Assembly (NCBI GenBank): GCA_021801355.1
Contig: JAJYYB010000017.1
Coordinates: 1 to 64,000, forward strand
Reading direction: 5' to 3'
DNA: 64,000 nucleotides
Source of the DNA: Microcaldota archaeon
Lineage (GTDB): Archaea; Micrarchaeota; Micrarchaeia; Micrarchaeales; Micrarchaeaceae
Position 1 is the stretch's first letter. The number at the start of each line of letters is the position of its first letter. This document shows, in pieces, positions 42,104-50,400 of the stretch. The notes under the pieces were generated by a model, which was not told the origin of the DNA, did not search any database, and saw nothing but the letters and a program-made list of their open reading frames with translations. Position numbers and translations under genes: made by a program.

Positions 42104-43435
42104 CTATTTTCCTAGCATCCTGCTGTTGGCTTTCCTAACTACATCATCCAGGATGTCCAAGCCGGCATGTAAGCTTTTTTCGCTTATCGTAACCGGTGGT
42201 GCTATGCGTATTGTAGATTGGCCCGCCTCCAATAGCAGCAGGCCTTGATCGAATGCGGCATTCACTATCTCGCGCCGCTCAACCGCCGCCGGCTCCTTGG
42301 TCTTCTTATCCTTGACAAGCTCTATGGCAAGCATCAAGCCTATGCCCCGTGCGTCGCCTACGATCTCGTACTCATCCTGCATCTTTTTCAGTCTTTTGAG
42401 AGCCATGGCGCCCTTCGCCTTTATCTGCGATTCAAGCGCCTTTTTCTTGGCGCGCACTTCCTTAAGCTGCTCATACGCCCCTGCGATTACTGCAAGGTTG
42501 CCTCCGAATGTGTTTGAATGCGAACCCACTGGTATATCGCCCAACTTCGCATTCACTATTGTAACTCCAAGCGGTAGCCCAGCTCCGACAGCTTTCGCCA
42601 TCGTGTACATGTCTGCCTTTACGCCGAAATTGTCAAGCGAAAGGAATTTCCCGGTCCTCATGTATCCTGCCTGCACCTCATCGGCTACGAGCAGTATGCC
42701 GCTCTCATCAAGAAGCTTCTTCAGCTCCTTGAAGTAATCTACTGGAGGTACGATATAACCTCCTTCGCCTTGCACAGGCTCAGCGAAGAACGCAGCCACC
42801 TCCTTCGGACTTACCTCCTTTGAAAGCGGATACTTCTTTATATAGTCAACACAAGCCATGCCGCAGCCCGGATATTCCAGGCTGAAAGGGCATCTGTAAC
42901 AGTAAGGGAATGGCACATGTATCGTGCTCTGCGAAAAAGGCCCAAAGTACTCCCTTTGCACTATTTTGGAGTTTGTCAATCCGAGCGCACCCTTCGTCCT
43001 GCCATGGAAGGCGTTGTAAAATGCCATATTGTAGTACCTTTTCGTGAAAATATTCGAGAATTTTATTGCCGCTTCGATGGCTTCTGTTCCGGAATTAGAC
43101 AGGAAAACCCTCCATGACTCGTCCTGGGGGAACATCTTAACGAGAAGTTCGGCGAAGTCCAGCGGTAGCTCAGAATAGAATTCAAGTAGCGCATTATGCA
43201 TCAGCTTGTCTACCTGCTTCTTTATCGCGTTCCTGACCTTGGCATTGGAATTGACACCCATGTTGTAGACCCCGATGAAGCTGGAGAAGTCTATGAATTT
43301 TTTCCCCTGCACGTCATAGGCGAACTCGCCCTCTCCGTGATCAACAACGAAAGGATAAGGCACGCGCGGGAGCGATAGGAAGACCCTCCTATCTCTCTTC
43401 ATTATATCCTCCATCTTTTTTGCGATAGCTGCCAT
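42104..43435 (-). CDS. 4-aminobutyrate-type class III aminotransferase
   Basis: The 443-aa PLP enzyme has NSGTEAIEAAIKFS, 'NAFHGRTKGALGLT', the archaeal-type Cys-rich insert with YCYRCPF and PGCGMACVDYI, ADEVQAGYMRTG, and the PLP-Lys in MAKAVGAGLPLG. It best fits GABA aminotransferases; some archaeal relatives are broad amino-acid racemases, so that is the main alternative. It is translated just before the FAD oxidoreductase. SD GGAGAGGG is visible upstream of the ATG. Confidence 0.85.
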   Translation of the reverse strand: MAAIAKKMEDIMKRDRRVFLSLPRVPYPFVVDHGEGEFAYDVQGKKFIDFSSFIGVYNMGVNSNAKVRNAIKKQVDKLMHNALLEFYSELPLDFAELLVKMFPQDESWRVFLSNSGTEAIEAAIKFSNIFTKRYYNMAFYNAFHGRTKGALGLTNSKIVQREYFGPFSQSTIHVPFPYCYRCPFSLEYPGCGMACVDYIKKYPLSKEVSPKEVAAFFAEPVQGEGGYIVPPVDYFKELKKLLDESGILLVADEVQAGYMRTGKFLSLDNFGVKADMYTMAKAVGAGLPLGVTIVNAKLGDIPVGSHSNTFGGNLAVIAGAYEQLKEVRAKKKALESQIKAKGAMALKRLKKMQDEYEIVGDARGIGLMLAIELVKDKKTKEPAAVERREIVNAAFDQGLLLLEAGQSTIRIAPPVTISEKSLHAGLDILDDVVRKANSRMLGK

Positions 43436-43567
43436 GATACAACCCTCTCCTCGTTCCAGTATGAATTTCTTTTAAAGCTTTAAACCTAAAGTATCTCAAA
43501 TTATTATAATTATTGCACGTTTCTGTGCATTTAAGTGCGACTCGGAGTTATACTGGGATGCGCAGAC

Positions 43568-44128
43568 TCATGAGAAAAGCTTATCCTTGAAGGCACGAAG
43601 TTTCTTTTTGTCGTTTTTAATATCGGAGAAATACAGCGTCATATCCGCTCCCAATCTACCTTTTAAGTCCAGCAACTTCTCTACTGGTACCGTATAAGTA
43701 TTTATCCTCTCTCCCGCATCAAGATCCTGCTCTGCAACCTTTTTGCAGTCTTTTGCCAAGTACAAATAGATCACCCAATCGATTTGGCTTTTTGGCGTGC
43801 TGAACCTCTTAAGCAGCACCAGTTTCTTAGCTACAAGTCCAGTTTCTTCTAGAAGCTCCCTTTTTGCTGCATGGAGAGGCAGTTCGCCCTCATCGATTCT
43901 GCCTCCGACCATGCCATACCATGATCCAATGCCTGGCTGTTCCTCGTGCACTATCACCACCTTGTCATCTACAACCGGGATTATCTGCACGGTATACGCC
44001 CTTTTTATCGCTTCGAACGTTTCGTACGAGCCGTCGAACATCCTCTGGCGCCACTGGTATATGCTTACTGTCTGGCCCTTGAACGCAAGCTTCGCATTTT
44101 TTGGTATATTCCTAGCCAAGTCTCCCAC
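43568..44128 (-). CDS. Nudix hydrolase, ADP-ribose/NAD-type candidate
   Basis: The 186-aa protein has a perfect Nudix box in GGRIDEGELPLHAAKRELLE followed by ETGL (GX5EX7REUXEEXGU). It hydrolyses a nucleoside diphosphate linked to X; the length and flanks resemble ADP-ribose pyrophosphatases. It follows the NAD kinase gene by 9 nt on the same strand, so an NAD metabolite is a reasonable substrate (inference). Confidence 0.85.
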   Translation of the reverse strand: MGDLARNIPKNAKLAFKGQTVSIYQWRQRMFDGSYETFEAIKRAYTVQIIPVVDDKVVIVHEEQPGIGSWYGMVGGRIDEGELPLHAAKRELLEETGLVAKKLVLLKRFSTPKSQIDWVIYLYLAKDCKKVAEQDLDAGERINTYTVPVEKLLDLKGRLGADMTLYFSDIKNDKKKLRAFKDKLFS

Positions 44129-44137
44129 CTGAATCCT

Positions 44138-44926
44138 TCACAAAGGCCTCAACACGCTCAGTTTCTCATCGCCCATCCTGAAAGCCAGAGGCGTACCAAC
44201 CCGTATTCGCATGCCTTCCTTAACGCCGCTTATACCGTATAAGTACTGCTCAGCCCCGCGCTCGAAATTTACCGTGATTTTCGCATCAGGGCCTACATTC
44301 CTCCTTATCTCGTACTTAGTTGCCTCAGAGTTTATCGTGTCTACCACCTTCGTAGGCAAGATATGCGCAAATCCTAGCCCATTCGATATGCCGCGCGGTT
44401 TTCTTGCATTGAGTATGTCTACGTATGAATAGTACCCTGTGGAACCTATCGGCGTGGTTACTATAAAGCCATTTGATATGGCATAAGTATCGATTCTTTC
44501 TCCACCATCAATAATCAGCGCATGGTATCTTAGCGCCTGCTTAACTAATCCACGCTCAACGAAGAAATCACCTGCGGAGTAGTATTTCCTCCCATTATAA
44601 GCGAGTTCTAAGATAGGCTCTTTTACCAACCTGAAAGCCCCGTTTCCGATTTTTGTTAGTGCAGATCCAATTTGGTCAAAATTTACGCTTGCGGTCAAGC
44701 CATGTTTTATGCTTGCACCATTTATCACGTCACCCGTCTTCCTTACAAATAATATCGGTTTGGCCCTGCATCTTATCGCGTTATCAAAGAAAGTGCCATC
44801 CCCGCCTATGATGACCGTGTAATCGTATCCTGACCGCGCTATCCTTATCCCACGCTTAACGAAAAGCCTTTCAACCGAGCGAGGGCTTACCTTCACGCTC
44901 TGGCTGACTATCAGATTAACCTTCAT
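44138..44926 (-). CDS. NAD kinase
   Basis: It makes NADP+ from NAD+ with ATP. The 262-aa product has the GGDGT motif (VIIGGDGTFFDNA) and the conserved 'SNGFIVTTPIGSTGYYSY' loop. It is on the short side but complete, ending MGDEKLSVLRP. Its promoter is overlapped by an inverted repeat (44960-44986), and it leads a two-gene operon with the Nudix hydrolase. Confidence 0.9.
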   Translation of the reverse strand: MKVNLIVSQSVKVSPRSVERLFVKRGIRIARSGYDYTVIIGGDGTFFDNAIRCRAKPILFVRKTGDVINGASIKHGLTASVNFDQIGSALTKIGNGAFRLVKEPILELAYNGRKYYSAGDFFVERGLVKQALRYHALIIDGGERIDTYAISNGFIVTTPIGSTGYYSYVDILNARKPRGISNGLGFAHILPTKVVDTINSEATKYEIRRNVGPDAKITVNFERGAEQYLYGISGVKEGMRIRVGTPLAFRMGDEKLSVLRPL

Positions 44927-44959
44927 TGCCCCACTGCCACCAGCGAAAATCTATTTTAA

Positions 44960-44986
44960 GTCAGGCTTTATAAGATTATACCTGAC
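44960..44986 (-). promoter_or_regulatory. Inverted repeat around the NAD kinase TATA box
   Basis: GTCAGG (44960-44965) and CCTGAC (44981-44986) flank a 15-bp AT-rich centre holding CTTATAAAG on the minus strand. The TATA is ~45 nt from the NAD kinase ATG. A dimeric repressor here would exclude TBP. Confidence 0.5.
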
Positions 44987-45122
44987 CTACGTAAAGTGCG
45001 AATAACGCTCCTTAACGGGCAGGTTGTTTTGCATTTAACATGATAAACTGCACAATACGCATAAATACCAGGAAGGGCCGTATTCTAATCAGGCAAAATA
45101 AAGCCGATGACGTGGTGATGGT

Positions 45123-45530
45123 ATGGTGCTTCAAATAAGGCAGGCTAGAGACCAAATCGGATCTAAAACTAGCGCGATAGCTGCCCTTTCCGCGAGCGAA
45201 CACGGTAGGCTTGATCACGCCGAGCTTGATGCTTTAAGGGAAGAGGCTGCCAAATATTATCTTTACATGGAACGTGATGATAACGGCGATTATGCCGGAT
45301 GCATGTCGATAGACGGCATGTGCTTCAAGGTAAGCAGTATATACGTCATCGGTTTTAGCATGGCTCCTATCGGAGTTACGCTATACGAATACGAAAGGAT
45401 AAGCAGAAACGAATTCGCCAAGATGGCGCAAAGGATAATGGGCAGGGCAGGTTCTAAAGATACCATAATAGATGTGAAAGAAGAGGGCTCCAAAAATAGA
45501 ACACTTCAAAAACCCTCGATCAGGAAGTAA
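45123..45530 (+). CDS. Hypothetical protein
   Basis: The 135-aa soluble protein begins MVLQIRQARDQIGSK, with a helical N-terminal third and a central beta-rich part ('CMSIDGMCFKVSSIYVIGFS') containing two Cys. The C-terminus is basic. SD GGTGATGGT directly precedes the ATG. It is divergent from NAD kinase, followed by an unrelated PCNA gene. No family is recognised. Confidence 0.65.
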   Translation: MVLQIRQARDQIGSKTSAIAALSASEHGRLDHAELDALREEAAKYYLYMERDDNGDYAGCMSIDGMCFKVSSIYVIGFSMAPIGVTLYEYERISRNEFAKMAQRIMGRAGSKDTIIDVKEEGSKNRTLQKPSIRK

Positions 45531-45685
45531 CCAAATGGTCTACCGGTCCATTAATTTTTAGAACAAGGCGCACCGCAGGCAATCAATAAAGCCAAGAAAG
45601 GGCGTACCATGTGCATTCATGATACGCTTTTATTCCTTTACTTGGCAAATAAATTAGGGGGTATTGTCTACAATGTGGTGGTAAT

Positions 45686-46429
45686 GTGTTCGATATAAAA
45701 ATAGATGACGCGAGATATTGGAAAAATTGCGTGGACGCGATTGAAAGCCTTATCGATGAAGGCACTTTCAACATAACTAAGGAGGGCATGGCGCTCAAGG
45801 CTATGGACCCGAGCGGAATAAGCATGATATCATTCTTCATACCAAACAAGGCCTTCTCAAAGTACGAGCTTGACAAGCCCACAAGCGTAGGCATAAGCAT
45901 AGATAACCTGAGCAAGATGCTATCCAGTTCAAGGAACAACGAGCAGCTTGTCATGAAAGACGCGAATAACCGCCTTTCAATAGAGTTCGTTGGTCCGAAT
46001 AGCAAGAGGCGTTACAAACTGCCTATGATTGACGTTAAGAAAGATGCTGACAAGGAACCAAACATACAGTTCGAATCGTTCGTTGAGCTAAAGAGCGATT
46101 CTTTCAAGGAGATACTAAAGGATGCAGGGATGCTCTCATCCTACATAGGCTTCAGGACTGATAAGAATACCTTTATGGTTGTTGCAAAAGGGGATGCTGG
46201 GGAACTGGAGGAAGAGCACCTGAATAACGCTGACATGATAAAGAAACTGGACGTATCAAAGGCATCCAGCGCGAGTTTCAATCTCGAATACCTTGAGAGG
46301 ATAGTAAGCGCCTGCCCGTCCAACTCTAATGTGAGTCTCTCTATAAAGACCGAGGAGCCGATAAAGGTCGACTACAAGATAGGTGACGCCACGGTAGCCT
46401 ATTACCTGGCACCTTACATGGAAAGCTGA
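45686..46429 (+). CDS. pcn: DNA sliding clamp PCNA
   Basis: The 247-aa product has the usual archaeal length. Its start FDIKIDDARYWKNCVDAI, the 'MALKAMDPSGISMISFFIP' segment and the C-terminal YYLAPYMES are all family hallmarks. It forms a trimeric ring that tethers polymerases and nucleases to DNA. The GTG start at 45686 is supported by GGTGGTAAT just upstream. An interdomain connector is present around residues 117-130. Confidence 0.96.
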   Translation: MFDIKIDDARYWKNCVDAIESLIDEGTFNITKEGMALKAMDPSGISMISFFIPNKAFSKYELDKPTSVGISIDNLSKMLSSSRNNEQLVMKDANNRLSIEFVGPNSKRRYKLPMIDVKKDADKEPNIQFESFVELKSDSFKEILKDAGMLSSYIGFRTDKNTFMVVAKGDAGELEEEHLNNADMIKKLDVSKASSASFNLEYLERIVSACPSNSNVSLSIKTEEPIKVDYKIGDATVAYYLAPYMES

Positions 46430-46536
46430 CTATGTGGGCTTCTTTAGGATATTAGACGCTACTTGGCGGCGCAAAGCGATAGCTCCCGTTTCAAATAAAA
46501 TAAATAGATATAGCCCTCATTAATTATGATGGTCAC

Positions 46537-47058
46537 ATGAAACTTTTGCTTCTTTTGACACCTAAGGATTTCAGGGATGAATCAATCGCGACGATTAAGT
46601 TGTTTCTTGACAAATGGAACGTGCCTTACGAAATAGCAACTTATGGGTTGAAGGACTGCGTCGGATCTCACGGAGCTACCTACAAGCCAACAGTTGATGC
46701 TAACAAAGCATTAGTATCAGATTACGATGGCATAGTGATTATCGATGGTGAAGGGATTGAAGGGTTTAGGATGTACGAGTACAGGCCTTTGCTCGATCTA
46801 TTAATGAAATTCAATGCTAACAACAAGATAATAGGTGCCATCGGGAATTCTCAGAAAGTTCTGGCCCGCGCAAACATAATAAATGGCAAGAAAATTGCAA
46901 TCTTTAATGACGAAGAGACAAAAAGGCTCGTACTCCTGTTCCACGGCATCCCTTCAGAGAACGATTTCGAGCTTTCAGGCAACATACTTACAGTCAAGGA
47001 CTCTGCACTTATCCAGCAGGCAATTCAAGGCATACTATCCCAACTAGGCGTTTTCTGA
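46537..47058 (+). CDS. DJ-1/PfpI-fold protein lacking the nucleophile Cys
   Basis: The 173-aa product has the DJ-1/PfpI layout: MKLLLLLTPKDF start, a central 'DGIVIIDGEGI' and the elbow at 'IIGAIGNSQKVLARANIING'. In active members the elbow reads AICHG; here the Cys is replaced (AIGNS), so peptidase/deglycase chemistry is not expected. Overall length is normal. It precedes the RNase P gene by 9 nt and is probably cotranscribed with it. Confidence 0.72.
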   Translation: MKLLLLLTPKDFRDESIATIKLFLDKWNVPYEIATYGLKDCVGSHGATYKPTVDANKALVSDYDGIVIIDGEGIEGFRMYEYRPLLDLLMKFNANNKIIGAIGNSQKVLARANIINGKKIAIFNDEETKRLVLLFHGIPSENDFELSGNILTVKDSALIQQAIQGILSQLGVF

Positions 47059-47067
47059 ATGGTTTAA

Positions 47068-47385
47068 ATGGTAGAAAACAAGAGGGCGCTGATGAAAGAG
47101 ACCGCCACGGAGAGAATGACAACGCTATTTGAAAGAGCGAAGGCCTGCGCAAAGACCAATCCCGAACTGTCTACGAAGTATATCAAGCTTATCGAGAAAC
47201 TGAGTATGCATTACAAGGTTAAGGTTTCACCAGCCATAAAGAACTGGATTTGCAAGAAATGTCATGCCATAATGATGCCGGGCTTTAATTCAACCATAAG
47301 GATAGTCAGCTCAAGGGGATATGTAGCTTATAAGTGTTCAACCTGCGGCAAAGAGAAGCACATATTTTATTCAAGCAGCAAATGA
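47068..47385 (+). CDS. rnp4: RNase P protein component 4 (Rpp21/Rpr2)
   Basis: The 105-aa zinc-ribbon protein binds RNase P RNA and helps mature tRNA 5' ends. The helical N-terminus ('RMTTLFERAKACAKTNPELS') and the zinc site (WICKKCHAIM ... YKCSTCGK) match the Rpp21/SNM1/RPR2 family. It forms a likely operon with the DJ-1-like gene. Confidence 0.9.
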   Translation: MVENKRALMKETATERMTTLFERAKACAKTNPELSTKYIKLIEKLSMHYKVKVSPAIKNWICKKCHAIMMPGFNSTIRIVSSRGYVAYKCSTCGKEKHIFYSSSK

Positions 47386-47425
47386 CTTTTAAAATTCATG
47401 TTTCTGCTGTTTTTGTTTTACCTGG

Positions 47426-50400
47426 TTAATTAACTTTACCCATTCGCATCTTAGCGTTTAGACTGTTCCTCCAACCTAGAATCACAAGCCCGATAAAGAT
47501 TACAACTACAAGGATCGCACCTACGGACTCTAAGCTAATACCTCCGCAGTTTGAAACGTACGGATTCTGGGTCGTTTGTGTTGTATTATATTTTTGTGCG
47601 GCTTCCAGTGTCGTGCAACTGCCATTGCCGGTGCTATTGGTTTCATTTTGCTTGTTTGTTACGCTTGATTCTATCACAGTGGAAGTTATCGAAGTCGTAA
47701 TCAGCGTAGTTTTAGAGACATTCCTCTTGGCGCTATTCCCATTTGTAGTATTTTCAAAAAGCCCAATTATAGGGTCAGAAGTAGAATTGAATGATATCTC
47801 GCACGCGCCCTGGTTTATTATTAGGTCGTTAACCGGGTTCCAGCTTTCATTATGGAGTTCATACAGACCTAATCTTCTGTCGTTTAGGCTGCAGTTATAA
47901 AAGAAGCCGACCTCTAAGCTGAAATTTCCTTTTGAGGAAACGCTTTCTGATACCGAAACGATTTTTCTCATTCCTGCCAAATTCGGCGTAGAATTTGTAT
48001 CGTTAAGTATGTCGACTTGGGCATTTACGTAGAGCTTTATTTTTGGATTTATTATCAATAACGCATTTGAGTTTGTGAAATTTATGTAATAGTATTGGCC
48101 TTTGTTAAGGAGTAACGTGCCATTGAAACTGCTCAACGAACGATTCACAAGTTTTCTATTCGGCTCCAAGCCTGTGCTTCCGTTATCGTCATATATATAA
48201 ATTGATACAAGATGCGCTATTGGTTCCCACGAAATGTTAAGTAATTCGATATAGCAGTTTTTGAGTCCTTCGATTTGTTGTGGAATCAGAGGGTAGAGGG
48301 TATATCCTATTCCGTCTACCGTGACCCCCGTATCATTAGGTGCTATAAAGTTGTCACTGCCTATTATCTTGCTACTACATGTCGTTGCATTGAATGGCTT
48401 TAGCTGCTCTATATAGGATATCTCTGCGCCATTTATGGTTATATTTACTGGTGCAGGTGCAGCTCCTCCTCCACCGCCTCCCCCGCCACTAAATCCACCA
48501 CCGCCACCTCCTCCCCCTCCTCCACTCTGCCCTGTTTCTTGGCTTGAGAATAAGCCGACCACTGGATCTGCAGGTATGCTGAAGTTAAGTGTGCATGATG
48601 CAGAATTGGTTGTGAACGGCGTTATCTCTTCCCATAAGCCATCCCTCAATATATACGGTGCTACCCCCGGATCAGAGCACGGATATCCTATGGTGAGATT
48701 GCTTGAAATGCTGCCGGCTATGGCGTTGTATGAGAGGCTGACATTAATCAATACTATCTTGTTAAACGATGTCCCGCTATGTGATGGTAGCGATGAAAAT
48801 GCCTGTGTGACATTTGAAATCAGAACATTTATCGGTATGTCGAATAGTGAATTAGTGCTAATCAGTATAATCGCATTTGAGTCAGAAAAGATTACATTGC
48901 TTATCGTATTCGGTTCTATGGTCAAGCTGGTGTTAAGCGTAGGCAGTATCTCTGTTGTTACTTCGGACGAGTTGAATATGTACGGCACTCCTACTCCATT
49001 GTCGGTCCCGCTTGCCGTTACCAAGATGTTGCCTATGGAGTTCGGTATAAAGGAAAGCATAGCATTGCCTACGCCTGCCAAGATAGTGTTTGTGGCAACG
49101 ATGTTACCTCCAACCATCAAATTTACCGTGAATGGTCCAAATCCTGAATTCGCCGGTATCTCAACTTCATATAACGCAGTCTTATTAATGTCCAGTATGC
49201 TTGTTCCTATCTCGTGTAGCGCTATCGTAGGCGCATTTGCTATATCAACCGTATTTGGTGGAGAGTTAAACGTGTATTGACTGCTTGTTCCTGTGTCTAC
49301 AGCGGTTACGTTGAACGTTCCGTAAACTGATTTGGTTTTATAAGTGAGCAGCGCATTGCCTCCTACTACTCCAATGCTGTCTGTCGCTAATACGTTCCCA
49401 CTTGATACAAGATTAACTGTAAAAGGCCCTGTCCCTCCGTTTACTACCACGTTGTATGTCAATGTCTGCCCTACATCGAGCCTTGTTGTCAGCGCATTTA
49501 TCGATATAAAAGGATCTTTGTTTACGGCCATCCCTTTGGTCACGGTACTTAAATTGTATGCCGATGTGGTTCCTGTGTCTACCGCAACTGCTTTAAAATC
49601 AAATATGCCGGAATTGGAAGTAACGAATGAGATTGTATTGCTGCCTCCAGGACTGTCTATAATCGTATTCACCACCAATGAATTGCCAGTAGTGTTATAC
49701 AGCTTTGCTTCAAACGGTCCAACCCCGCCTGATACTCCAATCGTATAAGTTTCGGTCTGTCCTGCATCTAAAGTTGTATTGCTCTGTGAGAGCGTTAGCA
49801 CTGGTGTATTGCTTACTGCGAGTGAATTGGGCGGCGAGCTGAATACATACGCTGCGGTTGTGCCCAAATCTGTTCCAACTGCATAAAAAGTGTTAGTTGA
49901 TACGGCACTTAAATTGTACGAAAGCATGGCACTGCCTCCGGACGAAGCCACGGTATTTGTCGCAATCACATTCCCGTCCGAAAGTAAGTTTACCGTGAAT
50001 GGCCCTGTCCCACCAATCACAACTGCATTGTATACTACTGATTGACCGACGTCAAGTGTCGTGTTTATCGGCGATATAGAAACCACGGGAGCAGGATCTA
50101 TATTTACTGCATTAGGGATCGCATTAAACGAATATTGCGTAGTGGTTCCTAAGTCATTTACAATGACGCTGAACGTATTCGCCGTACTCGAAGCAGTCTT
50201 GTAGTAGAGCAGTGCGTTTCCTCCTGGTTCAGATACAGTATTTGTTGCGATTACGGTACCATTCAGAATCAGGTTAACTGTAAAAGGCCCCGTCCCTCCG
50301 TTTACTACCACGTTGTATGTCAATGTCTGCCCTACATCGAGCCTTGTTGTCAGCGCATTTATCGATATAAAAGGATCTTTGTTTACGGCCATCCCTTTGG

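Noticed and set aside
48470-48540. Pyrimidine-rich CCTCC repeats as a CRISPR or microsatellite array
   Set aside because: They encode the poly-Gly linker of the surface protein and lack regular spacers.
48435-49280. Pro-rich plus-strand frame opposite the giant surface gene
   Set aside because: The Pro run is the complement of the poly-Gly linker. No SD, promoter or family support.
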